A DNA stretch of 64,000 nucleotides from Staphylococcus pettenkoferi (GTDB lineage Bacteria > Bacillota > Bacilli > Staphylococcales > Staphylococcaceae). The notes beneath the pieces were generated by a model. It was not told the origin of the DNA, searched no databases, and saw nothing but the letters and a program-made list of their open reading frames with translations. Each line of letters starts with the position of its first letter. Position 1 is the stretch's first letter. This document shows, one piece after another, positions 17,478 to 28,461 of the stretch. The position numbers were made by a program, and so were the translations under genes. The stretch lies in contig NZ_PPRN01000017.1 in assembly GCF_002902685.1 (NCBI RefSeq), positions 41,745 to 105,744 of the forward strand, read 5' to 3'.

Positions 17478-18521
17478 ATGAGTCATTATTTAAATTATGC
17501 TATTCAACTTGCGGAAATGGTTGAAGGACAAACTGGAGTCAATCCGCCAGTGGGTGCAGTTGTGGTTAACCAAGGGAGAGTTGTTGGCTTAGGCGCGCAT
17601 CTGCGACAAGGTGATAAGCATGCTGAGGTTCAAGCATTGGATATGGCAGGTGCAGAAGCGCAAGGTGGCACGATATATATTTCACTTGAACCTTGTACGC
17701 ATTACGGTTCTACGCCACCTTGTGTGAATAAAATTATTGATTTCGGTATTTCTAAGGTCGTGTATGCAATCAAAGATACGACGCTTTCTTCAAGAGGCGA
17801 TCAAATCTTGAAAGAACACGGTATTGATGTGGAATTCCGTTACCAAGAAGCGGCGATGAGACTTTATGAAGACTTCTTCTTTGCTAAACGTAATGCGATG
17901 CCTGAAGTAACGGTGAAAGTTTCATGCAGCTTAGATGGTAAGCAAGCGACAGATATCGGTCAGAGTCAATGGATTACGAATAAGGCTGTGAAACAAGATG
18001 TCTTTCAACTGCGCCACACACATGATGCGGTCATTACAGGTAACGGTACGGTTCATGCAGACGACCCGAGCTATACGACACGCATTGAAGATGGTAAGCA
18101 TCCAGTCAGAGTCTTACTTTCTAAAAGTGGTGAAATCAATTTCGATTTGTCTATGTTTCAAGATGCCACAGCACCGATATGGATTTATACTGAAAATCCA
18201 AACCTTTCCGCAAACCAAGAACATATAGATATTATTTATTTAGAAGAATGTACAATTGAACGTATCCTTTCTGATTTATACAGCAAAGGTATTGGGCGTG
18301 TACTCGTAGAAGCAGGCCCACAAGTTACTTCTCAATTTCTCCATTCAACACTAACGAAAGAACTCATCCTTTATTATGCCCCGATTATTATAGGTGGTTC
18401 TGGTCAGCATCAATTCTACCAAACTGATGAAGTACTAGAGCTATCGCAAGTTCCTAACTTTGAAATTGTTCGTACAGACATGCTTGAGCAGAATATTAAA
18501 GTCCAGTTACGAAAGAAGTGA
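17478..18521 (+). CDS. ribD: bifunctional diaminohydroxyphosphoribosylaminopyrimidine deaminase / reductase
   Basis: RibD catalyses the second and third steps of riboflavin synthesis. The 347-residue protein has an N-terminal zinc deaminase domain with H48 and E50 (HAEVQA) and zinc cysteines C73 and C82 (PCTHYGSTPPC), then an NADPH reductase domain from about residue 145 (KVSCSLDGKQATDIGQSQWI). ATG 17478 has a GAGGTGATG site. It leads ribD-ribE-ribBA-ribH under the FMN riboswitch. Confidence 0.97.
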   Translation: MSHYLNYAIQLAEMVEGQTGVNPPVGAVVVNQGRVVGLGAHLRQGDKHAEVQALDMAGAEAQGGTIYISLEPCTHYGSTPPCVNKIIDFGISKVVYAIKDTTLSSRGDQILKEHGIDVEFRYQEAAMRLYEDFFFAKRNAMPEVTVKVSCSLDGKQATDIGQSQWITNKAVKQDVFQLRHTHDAVITGNGTVHADDPSYTTRIEDGKHPVRVLLSKSGEINFDLSMFQDATAPIWIYTENPNLSANQEHIDIIYLEECTIERILSDLYSKGIGRVLVEAGPQVTSQFLHSTLTKELILYYAPIIIGGSGQHQFYQTDEVLELSQVPNFEIVRTDMLEQNIKVQLRKK

Positions 18522-18525
18522 GACG

Positions 18526-19158
18526 ATGTTCACAGGTATCATAGAAGAGGTCGGTACGATTGAACGTATGCAGACTGTCCAATCTGTTATGACGCTCTCT
18601 ATACGTTGTCAGACAATATTAGAAGACATGCAGATTGGTGATTCAATCAGTGTGAACGGCACGTGTTTAACGGTCACAGCTTTCGATTCAAATCACTTTG
18701 ATGTCCAAGTCATTAAAGGTACAGAAAGCAAGACGTATTTAAATCAGTTATCTCAAGGAGATCCCGTCAATTTAGAACGGGCGATGAGTGGTCAAGGTCG
18801 ATTTGGTGGTCATTTCGTACTTGGTCACGTTGACGATATTGGTCGTATCTCTCGTATTGAGAAGAACAGCAATTCAACGATTATCACAATTCAAGCACCA
18901 CAAGATTTGTTAAATCAAATGGTCTCTCGTGGCTCTATAGCGGTAGATGGTACGAGCTTAACGATATTTCAACTGCGCGCGAATGAGTTCGATATCCATC
19001 TCATTCCAGAAACACGTCATGCGACCATTTTAGATAAAAAGAGAGAAAACGATCTCGTGCATCTAGAGACAGATATGTTATTTAAATACGTTGAACGCAT
19101 CATAGGAGACCAGAAAGACGGTCTCTCAGTGGATAAGATGAAAGCGTTAGGATACTAG
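18526..19158 (+). CDS. ribE: riboflavin synthase alpha subunit
   Basis: This enzyme dismutates two lumazine molecules to riboflavin. The 210-residue protein shows the two-fold lumazine-binding repeat: MFTGIIEEVG and SISVNGTCLT in the first half, GHFVLGHVDD and SIAVDGTSLT in the second. ATG at 18526 lies 4 bases past the ribD stop; GAAGTGAG at the end of ribD serves as ribosome site. A longer in-frame opening at 18460 overlaps ribD and is rejected. Second gene of the rib operon. Confidence 0.97.
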   Translation: MFTGIIEEVGTIERMQTVQSVMTLSIRCQTILEDMQIGDSISVNGTCLTVTAFDSNHFDVQVIKGTESKTYLNQLSQGDPVNLERAMSGQGRFGGHFVLGHVDDIGRISRIEKNSNSTIITIQAPQDLLNQMVSRGSIAVDGTSLTIFQLRANEFDIHLIPETRHATILDKKRENDLVHLETDMLFKYVERIIGDQKDGLSVDKMKALGY

Positions 19159-19170
19159 GAGGGGTAGAGG

Positions 19171-20352
19171 ATGAAATTTGACCGCATAGACGACGCAGTA
19201 GAAGCCCTTAAGAATGGGGAAAGTGTCATCGTAGTAGATGACGAAGATAGAGAGAATGAGGGAGATCTGATAGCAGTCACCCAATGGATGAAAGAGGATA
19301 CTGTAAATTTCATGGCGACATATGGACGTGGATTAATATGTGCACCCGTGAGTCAGGATATTGCACAACGTCTTGATCTAGCGCCAATGGTTTCACAGAA
19401 CTCTGACGCCTTTGGAACTGCATTTACCGTGAGTATCGATCACCGTGAAACGACGACAGGAATTAGTGCAAACGAGCGTATGTTAACGGCGAAAGCGTTG
19501 GTGAGTCCAGAAACGACAGCGCAAGATTTCAACCGACCAGGTCATCTCTTCCCTCTCATCGCTAAAGAGGGTGGTGTCTTAGAACGTCAAGGTCATACTG
19601 AAGCAGCAGTGGACTTAGCGAAACTTTCAGGCGCTACACCTGCCGCGCTCATTTGTGAAATCATGAATGATGACGGTACGATGGCGAAAGGCGACGATTT
19701 GATGCAGTACAAAGAACAGCATGGCTTGAAGATGATTACGATTAAAGATTTGATGTATTATCGCCGTGAACGTCAAGCTCAAGCGATTCAAGCACGTGCG
19801 AAAGTGAAGATGCCGACAGATTATGGTCAATTCGATATGTATGGTTTTACGACGCATGATGGTGAGGAAATCGTTGCTATCGTTAAAGGCGAAATTAGTG
19901 AAGTTGAGAATGTACGCTTACATTCAGCATGTATGACAGGCGACATCTTCCATAGCCAACGTTGTGATTGCGGTAAGCAATTAGAAGCGTCAATGAAGTA
20001 TATTCAAGAGCATGGTGGTATGATTCTTTATCTTCCTCAAGAAGGTCGCGGTATTGGATTGATTAATAAACTACGTGCTTATGAGTTAATCGAGGATGGT
20101 TATGATACCGTAACAGCAAACACTGCGCTAGGCTTTGATGAAGACTTAAGAGATTATTTCGAAGCGGCACAAATTCTTAAACACTTTGGTATTAAAAAAG
20201 TGAATTTGTTGAGCAATAATCCAGCGAAGTTTCAAAGTTTAGAACACTATGGTATAGAGATTGCGCAACGTATCGAAGTGATTGTGCCAGAGAATGAGCA
20301 TAATCATGATTATTTAATTACTAAAAGAGATAAAATGGGTCATTTAATTTAG
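19171..20352 (+). CDS. ribBA: bifunctional DHBP synthase / GTP cyclohydrolase II
   Basis: A 393-residue fusion giving both inputs of riboflavin synthesis. The N-terminal DHBP synthase domain has DDEDRENEGDL (residues 23-33) and GHTEAAVDLAKL; the C-terminal cyclohydrolase domain starts near residue 205 and binds zinc through C254, C265 and C267 (SACMTGDIFHSQRCDC), with EGRGIGL following. An AGGAGGGGTAGAGG ribosome site precedes the ATG. Third gene of the operon; both active sites look intact. Confidence 0.98.
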   Translation: MKFDRIDDAVEALKNGESVIVVDDEDRENEGDLIAVTQWMKEDTVNFMATYGRGLICAPVSQDIAQRLDLAPMVSQNSDAFGTAFTVSIDHRETTTGISANERMLTAKALVSPETTAQDFNRPGHLFPLIAKEGGVLERQGHTEAAVDLAKLSGATPAALICEIMNDDGTMAKGDDLMQYKEQHGLKMITIKDLMYYRRERQAQAIQARAKVKMPTDYGQFDMYGFTTHDGEEIVAIVKGEISEVENVRLHSACMTGDIFHSQRCDCGKQLEASMKYIQEHGGMILYLPQEGRGIGLINKLRAYELIEDGYDTVTANTALGFDEDLRDYFEAAQILKHFGIKKVNLLSNNPAKFQSLEHYGIEIAQRIEVIVPENEHNHDYLITKRDKMGHLI

Positions 20353-20364
20353 GAGGTACACATA

Positions 20365-20832
20365 ATGAAATTTGAAGGTAAATTAACAGGTTCAAATCTG
20401 AAAGTAGCGATTGTGGTGAGTCGTTTCAACGACTTTATTACAATGCGTTTATTAGACGGCGCGAAAGATACGCTCGTGCGCCACGAAGTAGATGAGGATA
20501 ATATTGATGTGGCACTCGTTCCAGGTGCATTTGAAATTCCACTTGTAGCGAAGAAGTTAGCGCAAAAAGGTAAATACGATGCAGTTATCACACTCGGTTG
20601 TGTCATTCGTGGATCCACTACACATTACGATTATGTCTGCAACGAAGTATCTAAAGGAATTTCACGTGCAAACGACGCGACAGATGTTCCAGTCATCTTC
20701 GGTATCGTGACTACTGAAAACATTGAACAAGCTGTTGAACGTGCAGGTACGAAAGCAGGAAACAAAGGTGCAGATGCAGCGATGAGTGCGATTGAAATGG
20801 CTAATTTATTTAAAACAATTAATGAAAATTAA
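20365..20832 (+). CDS. ribH: 6,7-dimethyl-8-ribityllumazine synthase
   Basis: RibH condenses the pyrimidine and butanone phosphate to lumazine, usually in a 60-subunit capsid that can enclose RibE. The 155-residue protein has VPGAFEIP, the catalytic H87 in [14 protein letters not shown], and [19 protein letters not shown] lies 8 bases before the ATG. It is last in the rib operon and is followed by a long near-palindromic terminator. Confidence 0.98.
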   Translation: MKFEGKLTGSNLKVAIVVSRFNDFITMRLLDGAKDTLVRHEVDEDNIDVALVPGAFEIPLVAKKLAQKGKYDAVITLGCVIRGSTTHYDYVCNEVSKGISRANDATDVPVIFGIVTTENIEQAVERAGTKAGNKGADAAMSAIEMANLFKTINEN

Positions 20833-20850
20833 GAGCGTGAACATAAGTAA

Positions 20851-20884
20851 GGGCAAGTTGAGTAGAATTCTACTTAACTTGCCC
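20851..20884. terminator. Terminator after ribH
   Basis: GGGCAAGTT...AACTTGCCC flank AGTAGAATTCTACT, making a 34-base near-perfect palindrome with two G-T wobbles. It can serve ribH and the convergent putA. Confidence 0.8.
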
Positions 20885-20991
20885 ATTCTTTAATTTGAGA
20901 ATAATATTAATCTTTCTATCAAGAAAATTCTAACTACTTTGTGATGAAAATGAGCACTGTCTCTAAATAAGACAATGTAAGTATCACGAAG

Positions 20992-21993
20992 TCATTTTTT
21001 AGCGAATTTCGTAACGAGACCTGCAACTACTCCGAAACCAACTAATGCACCTGCCACAAATCCAGTCTTCTTCAATGATTCAGGTGTCACGAATTCTTTG
21101 AATGCGAGATTTAAGTTCTGAGGACGTTCTGCCAAACGTCTCATAAAGTAACTGAACCAGTCATCCCCGTATGGCACGTAAACACAGAAATTATAACCTT
21201 CATTAGCAATTTCTTCGGCTAATTCAGATCTGAAGCCGTAAAGCATTTGGAATTCGAATTGATCTCGCTCAATATTATGATCCTTCACATATTGCTTCAC
21301 GTGATTGATGATTTTGTCATCATGTGTCGCAATTGAAGTGACATGCTCTGCATTGTTCAACCTTTTTTCAATGAGGTGAATGTAATTTCGATCAATGTCT
21401 TCTTTCGTTTGGTAGGCGATATCTTCTTTCTCTTTATAAGCACCTTTAACCATACGTAATCTTAATTCTGGATATTTGTCGACAAGATCATCCGCTTTGT
21501 ATAGATAAGCTTGAATAACGGTACCGACATTTTTGAATTCACCTTTTAAACGATCAATCGTTTGAGTAATATCAGCTAAGCTATCGTATTTCTCTGTATC
21601 GATATTGATATGCATGTTTCCAAATTCATTAGCTTTCAATAATATTTCTCTTAAATTACGATAAGCTAATTCTAAATCGAACTCAGCTCCGAGTTGACTG
21701 AGTTTCACTGACATGTGCGCATCGACATTATGATTGTTGATCGCGTACATGACTTCGAGGATTTCATGTTTCGCTAAGATGGCTTCGCCTTCATTCTCAA
21801 CGAATTCTCCCAGTTTATCTACTGTCACTGTAATCCCTTTGTCGTTGAGCTTTTGAATTGTATCGATGAGCTGCTCCATCGTGTTTCCAGCTACTACTCG
21901 ATTTGCTCCTAGTGTAGGGCCGATACTCTTAGCGAGTTTGTTTAAAAAAGTATTATTAGATATACCTATAAAAAAATCTTTCACTAGTGGCAT
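20992..21993 (-). CDS. putA: proline dehydrogenase
   Basis: A 333-residue monofunctional FAD enzyme oxidising proline to pyrroline-5-carboxylate and passing electrons to the respiratory chain. Family motifs in order: QAYLYKADDL, LRLRMVKGAYKE, SIATHDD, EFQMLYGFRSE and YVPYGDDWFSYFMRRLAE. The C-terminus ends in a hydrophobic segment (GFVAGALVGFGVVAGLV) that may touch the membrane. ATG at 21991-21993 has GGGAGGAG upstream; the open frame reaching 22107 is rejected. A cre site lies 68 bases upstream, agreeing with CcpA control of proline use in staphylococci. Confidence 0.95.
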   Translation of the reverse strand: MPLVKDFFIGISNNTFLNKLAKSIGPTLGANRVVAGNTMEQLIDTIQKLNDKGITVTVDKLGEFVENEGEAILAKHEILEVMYAINNHNVDAHMSVKLSQLGAEFDLELAYRNLREILLKANEFGNMHINIDTEKYDSLADITQTIDRLKGEFKNVGTVIQAYLYKADDLVDKYPELRLRMVKGAYKEKEDIAYQTKEDIDRNYIHLIEKRLNNAEHVTSIATHDDKIINHVKQYVKDHNIERDQFEFQMLYGFRSELAEEIANEGYNFCVYVPYGDDWFSYFMRRLAERPQNLNLAFKEFVTPESLKKTGFVAGALVGFGVVAGLVTKFAKK

Positions 21994-22323
21994 TGAAACT
22001 CCTCCCATTCCTTTAGAAATATTGTGCCTTTCATATAGTGTAGCATGAAATGAATAGTAGTGAAATCGTTTACAAACACATAATTTACACAATTTGCAAA
22101 TTTTCAAACATTAAAAGTGCGAAAGAAATTGCGACGCGGGACGTTTAGCCTTTTACCTATAAAATAAAGAAAATGGTTGTTACGACCTTAAAGAATCAGA
22201 TTAACTATGCTTAGAAAGAGAGTAAAGTATTTTAAAAAGGAGAATGGGTTGAACGTGGAAATACGGAAACAGAGTTTGATACAATAAAGAATAAGAATTT
22301 GAACAAGAAGGGATTTAGAAGAC
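21994..22323. other. putA upstream region
   Basis: It holds the putA ribosome site and cre site (22061-22074). The remaining sequence to 22323 is A/T-rich, with the promoter of the hydrolase gene presumably near its right end; no other feature was seen. Confidence 0.4.
22061..22074 (-). promoter_or_regulatory. cre site upstream of putA
   Basis: On the minus strand TGTAAACGATTTCA matches cre TGWAARCGYTWNCW at 13 of 14 positions. Location before putA fits known carbon repression of proline catabolism. Confidence 0.65.
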
Positions 22324-23157
22324 ATGTGGAAATGGGAAACTGAAAGCGAGGCGAAAGGCGTCATCGTCATCGCGCATAATATGTTAGAACACACAGGTCG
22401 ATATGCATATCTCATTACGATGTTGCGACGCCAAGGCTATCATGTCATCATGGGCGATTTACCTGGACAAGGTCAGACCTCTCGTGCAAATAAAGGACAA
22501 ATCGAGAGTTTCGATGTCTATCATGAAGCAGTCCTTGAGTGGATCCGCATTGCAAACGAGTACAAGTTACCTACATATCTCCTCGGTGTGGGTCTAGGTG
22601 GACTCATCGCGCTCAATTTATTGGAAAAAACTGAGGTGCCAATTGAAGGCCTATTACTCGTTTCTCCACTGTTAGAATTTACGAAAACAGCTAAGACGCG
22701 TAAAGATAAAATACTTTCAAATATTGGAAAGTTAGCGAAAGATACACGCTTTAATATGGGAATTGAAGCACGTGATTTAACGCGTAATGAAGAAGTAATT
22801 GAGGAAACTGAAGATGATCAAATGATGTTGCGTAAAGTGACATACTACTGGTACAAAGAAGTAACTGAAATTATGAAAGAAACCGTAGAGCATTTGAAAG
22901 ATATTAAATCATTACCGTTACTCTTGATGCTAGGAACAGAAGATAAGATTGCTGATATAGAAGTAATTCGTGAAGTGAAAGCGAAGGTAGCTACATCAGA
23001 ACTGTACTATAAAGAATGGTCTGGACTGTATCATGAAGTCCATAACGAACCGGAAAGAGATGAAGTGATGCGCTACATTCTAGCTTTCTTAAATAATAGT
23101 GTCAGCAATCTTGGATTCATCATTGATGACGAAAATCAAGTTAATTCAACTGACTAA
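22324..23157 (+). CDS. alpha/beta hydrolase, monoacylglycerol-lipase type, nucleophile replaced by glycine
   Basis: A 277-residue lysophospholipase/monoacylglycerol lipase family protein. It has the HNMLEHTGRYAYL oxyanion segment, GDLPGQGQT, and the acid and histidine positions D207 (GTEDKIAD) and H237 (LYHEVHNE). The nucleophile elbow, normally GxSxG, reads GVGLGG (residues 88-93), so residue 90 is Gly rather than Ser. The rest of the fold appears intact, so it may be a pseudoenzyme, binding protein or use a different residue. ATG 22324 has a weak AAGAAGGGA site. It is monocistronic. Confidence 0.75.
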   Translation: MWKWETESEAKGVIVIAHNMLEHTGRYAYLITMLRRQGYHVIMGDLPGQGQTSRANKGQIESFDVYHEAVLEWIRIANEYKLPTYLLGVGLGGLIALNLLEKTEVPIEGLLLVSPLLEFTKTAKTRKDKILSNIGKLAKDTRFNMGIEARDLTRNEEVIEETEDDQMMLRKVTYYWYKEVTEIMKETVEHLKDIKSLPLLLMLGTEDKIADIEVIREVKAKVATSELYYKEWSGLYHEVHNEPERDEVMRYILAFLNNSVSNLGFIIDDENQVNSTD

Positions 23158-23215
23158 TGATAAAGGCTAAGCTCAGCAAGGGTCATTTAACATTATAATG
23201 CCATTAAGGTATGAG

Positions 23216-23278
23216 AAGACTAGGATTTCACACGTAGCGCTTGTGTTTTTAAGTGTCTGTGAAGTTCTAGTCTTTTTT
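23216..23278 (+). terminator. Terminator after the alpha/beta hydrolase
   Basis: AAGACTAGGATTTCACA (23216-23232) pairs with TGTGAAGTTCTAGTCTT (23259-23275) with two wobbles; a T run follows. Confidence 0.88.
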
Positions 23279-23391
23279 TAGGTTTGTAAGATGACTCGAA
23301 CAGTCTTTGTTTGAAAAATGGCAAATGTATAAACATACTGTAAGCGTGAGTAATTATATAGTGACGAAAATTTTACATGAAGCTATTAATC

Positions 23392-23442
23392 TTGCTTTTT
23401 ATAGAAAAATTTGGTATATTTAATTTGTGAAATAAATCACAT
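23392..23442 (+). promoter_or_regulatory. ldh promoter with Rex operator
   Basis: TTGCTT (23392-23397), 17 bases, then extended TGG-TATATT (-10 at 23415-23420). The sequence TTGTGA-N6-TCACAT at 23425-23442 overlaps the expected start of transcription and matches the Rex consensus TTGTGAAWWWWTTCACAA at 16 of 18 positions. Rex releases DNA at high NADH, so ldh should rise in fermentation. Confidence 0.75.
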
Positions 23443-23465
23443 AGTTATACAAAGTTTTGTGATAG

Positions 23466-24437
<972 letters not shown>

Positions 24438-24553
24438 ATCATAGATTGATCTTAAAATGATAATGAGATTAATTTAATATAAAATGTTTTGTGAATTTAC
24501 TATATCTCTTTAGACAAACTATTTACATTGCATTTAACATATAGTCATTTTAA

Positions 24554-24623
24554 ACTGTAGAATGTAAAGTGTTACTTCATGATGCGTAGGGATGTTATTG
24601 TAAAGTAACACTTCTTCTACAGT
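24554..24623 (+). repeat. Long hairpin between ldh and rot
   Basis: ACTGTAGAA...AAGTGTTACTT (24554-24577) pairs with AAGTAACACTT...TTCTACAGT (24603-24623), about 20 base pairs with a short internal asymmetry. No T-tract follows, so it is not an ordinary terminator; it may form part of the rot mRNA leader. Confidence 0.6.
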
Positions 24624-24688
24624 GTTCTACATTTTATATAAATTAATTTTTTCTTTATCGTTAAAATCTATGATTGGGGGAATGTTTG

Positions 24689-25093
24689 ATGGGGAACACG
24701 ACTGAACAAAAGGTGACGAATATTTTAGAACTTGAATCTTTATTTAAAGATGTTGAAGCGATCTTCAACAGTGTTCAAAGCGAATACGAGTTATCTAAAG
24801 AGGAAGTTCTGATTCTATTGACGCTTTGGGACAAAGGTTCTATGACGTTAAAGGAAATGGATGATCACGTACCTGTTAAATCATATAAACGTACACGTAC
24901 GTACAATGATTTAGTAGAGAAATCATGGGTCACTAAAGAAAGACCTAAAAATGATGAACGTACAGTGATTATTCACTTCAATGCTTCTATGAAGAAAGAG
25001 AAAGAACAACTGTTAGATTACATCATTAAAGAAGCACAAGAGAGAAAAGAAAAAATGCAATCCAGTCTTAATTCTATATTAAATTTATCATAA
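24689..25093 (+). CDS. rot: SarA-family winged-helix regulator Rot
   Basis: A 134-residue single-domain SarA/MarR-type regulator. The winged helix reads SKEEVLILLTLW, KGSMTLKEMDDHV, SYKRTRTYNDLVEK and ERPKNDERTVIIHF, which closely follows S. aureus Rot, the repressor of toxins. Its location near putA/ribH also matches. ATG 24689 follows GGGGGA; a TTG 15 bases earlier is in frame but too close to the site. In S. aureus its translation is blocked by RNAIII. Likely monocistronic with a long leader. Confidence 0.85.
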   Translation: MGNTTEQKVTNILELESLFKDVEAIFNSVQSEYELSKEEVLILLTLWDKGSMTLKEMDDHVPVKSYKRTRTYNDLVEKSWVTKERPKNDERTVIIHFNASMKKEKEQLLDYIIKEAQERKEKMQSSLNSILNLS

Positions 25094-25097
25094 TAAT

Positions 25098-25144
25098 AAA
25101 TCTCGGTTGGAGAAGTTCACTTACTTCTTCGACCGAGATTTTTT
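25098..25144. terminator. Bidirectional terminator between rot and mnmM
   Basis: AAATCTCGGTTGGAGAAG (25098-25115) pairs with CTTCTTCGACCGAGATTT (from 25124), then a T run to 25144. Confidence 0.9.
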
Positions 25145-25214
25145 GTAATGCATGATTATTGTTTTTGTTAAGCCTAAGATAGCTCGCATTGAGCTACCAT
25201 CGGTTTAGTACGAA

Positions 25215-26725
<1,511 letters not shown>

Positions 26726-26980
26726 GTTACATTTTCCTTTCTAAGTCATATAATCTTTCCACATTTTAACATATTCTTCTACCTTACTGGTGATAGTGAG
26801 AGAGGTCAAGTACAGGCTTTTACTCGCTAATAGTAAAAGAGGCATCTCGAAAATTTCTTTAATAAATAACAAAGGTTAATTAAAGGTAACGTTATAGAAT
26901 GGAAAGTTAATTAAATAATAATTACTATTAACTGTGTTATAGTGAGTATAAATGTTGTTCTTATGAAAGGGGCGGTGTGA

Positions 26981-28156
26981 ATGAAGATGCCTAAAGCGGT
27001 TTGGTGGCTCGTCATAGGTATGGCTCTGAATATCACAGGTGCCAGCTTCCTCTGGCCATTGAACACCATTTATATGAAAGAAGAGTTAGGGAAGAGTTTA
27101 ACGCTCGCTGGTATCGTACTCATGATTAATTCATTTGGAATGGTCATAGGCAATCTGCTTGGGGGAACGTTATTTGATAAACTGGGCGGTTATCGAACCA
27201 TTCTAAGCGGGACAGGTATCTGTTTAACGAGTACGACATTGCTCTTCTTCTTTCATGGTTGGCCTTGGTATGCGATCTGGTTGGTGTGCCTCGGATTCGG
27301 CGGGGGCATGATTATACCTGCGATCTACGCTATGGCAGGTGCAGTGTGGCCTCGAGGTGGACGGCAAACCTTTAATGCGATTTATCTCGCTCAGAATATA
27401 GGCGTTGCACTCGGAGCGACGACTGGCGGATTTGTGGCAGAAATTGACTTTAACTATATCTTCTTAACCAACCTCATCATGTATGTGTGTTTCGCGGTAG
27501 TTGCGGTTACCCAGTTTAATCTTCAAATGACTTACAAAGTGAAACCGCAAGAGAACACAGGGTTATTTTCCAAAGCTCAACGTCCGCAATTTATAGCGCT
27601 ATTGCTCGTTTGTCTCATGTTTATTATTTGTTGGATTGCTTATATTCAATGGGAGAGTACGATCGCTTCATTCACACAGCAATTGAACATTTCGATGAGC
27701 CAGTACAGTGTGCTGTGGGCGATTAATGGTGTGATGATCTTAATTGCCCAACCGCTTATTCGTCCGGTAATTTATCTTTTACGGGGAAACTTGAAGTATC
27801 AAATGTTTGTCGGAATAGGAATCTTTGCATTATCATTTTTAATCACAAGCTTTGCGGAACACTTTATCATCTTCGTCATCGGCATGATTATTCTAACCTT
27901 TGGTGAGATGTTCGTCTGGCCTGCAGTGCCGACGATTGCGAACCATTTAGCTCCGAAAGGGAAAGAGGGCGCTTATCAAGGTTACGTTAATTCGGCCTCT
28001 ACGGTGGGGAAAGCGCTAGGTCCTTTTTTCGGTGGGGCACTCGTCGATATGTTTAATATGCAGACGATGTTCTTAAGCATGATTGGTCTCTTGATTATCG
28101 CGTTGGTTGTGGTTAGTTTTTATGATAAAAGCTTACCCGAGGACCAGCGACCTTAA
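26981..28156 (+). CDS. MFS transporter (drug/metabolite efflux type)
   Basis: A 391-residue major facilitator with about 12 hydrophobic segments. The loop 2-3 motif reads GGTLFDKLGGYRT, in the form of the conserved GxLaDrxGrr signature, and the first helix begins WWLVIGMALNITGAS. It resembles the YttB/YqjV-type multidrug group; substrate is unknown. ATG 26981 has AAAGGGGCGGTG ahead of it. A short GACCTT/AAGGTC hairpin spans its stop, and it is followed by the leuS leader. Confidence 0.85.
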   Translation: MKMPKAVWWLVIGMALNITGASFLWPLNTIYMKEELGKSLTLAGIVLMINSFGMVIGNLLGGTLFDKLGGYRTILSGTGICLTSTTLLFFFHGWPWYAIWLVCLGFGGGMIIPAIYAMAGAVWPRGGRQTFNAIYLAQNIGVALGATTGGFVAEIDFNYIFLTNLIMYVCFAVVAVTQFNLQMTYKVKPQENTGLFSKAQRPQFIALLLVCLMFIICWIAYIQWESTIASFTQQLNISMSQYSVLWAINGVMILIAQPLIRPVIYLLRGNLKYQMFVGIGIFALSFLITSFAEHFIIFVIGMIILTFGEMFVWPAVPTIANHLAPKGKEGAYQGYVNSASTVGKALGPFFGGALVDMFNMQTMFLSMIGLLIIALVVVSFYDKSLPEDQRP

Positions 28157-28227
28157 CTCACAAGGTCGGGTAAAAGCATTTTACAATTTAAACTTGAAAT
28201 CATGACCCCGAACACTTAATATAAGTA

Positions 28228-28441
28228 ATGTATAGGAGTAGTAATTTAGTTGTTCGTCAACAGAGAGCTAGGATGGTGGAAACTAGTGGCGGAACACTAA
28301 ATGAACTTACCGGATCATAAATGAATTGAGCGACATCTCTTACTATTATTGAATGAAGTGCACTGAGCGTGAACAAGGGTGGTACCGCGGCAAGGTTATT
28401 GTCGTCCCTGAATGTGTGGATAATAGTTTGAGGTGTTTTTT
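28228..28441 (+). ncRNA. T-box leader of leuS
   Basis: Stem I contains AGAGAG...GGTGGAAACTAG and the specifier loop GAA-CTT-ACC, giving a Leu codon CTT at 28306-28308. The T-box AAGGGTGGTACCGCG begins at 28375, and CGTCCCT follows. A promoter TTGAAA-N17-TAATAT lies upstream. Uncharged tRNA-Leu should permit readthrough. The terminator stem preceding the T run at 28436-28441 is weak and wobble-rich. Confidence 0.93.
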
Positions 28442-28461
28442 CATGAATTGGAGGAGAGAAA

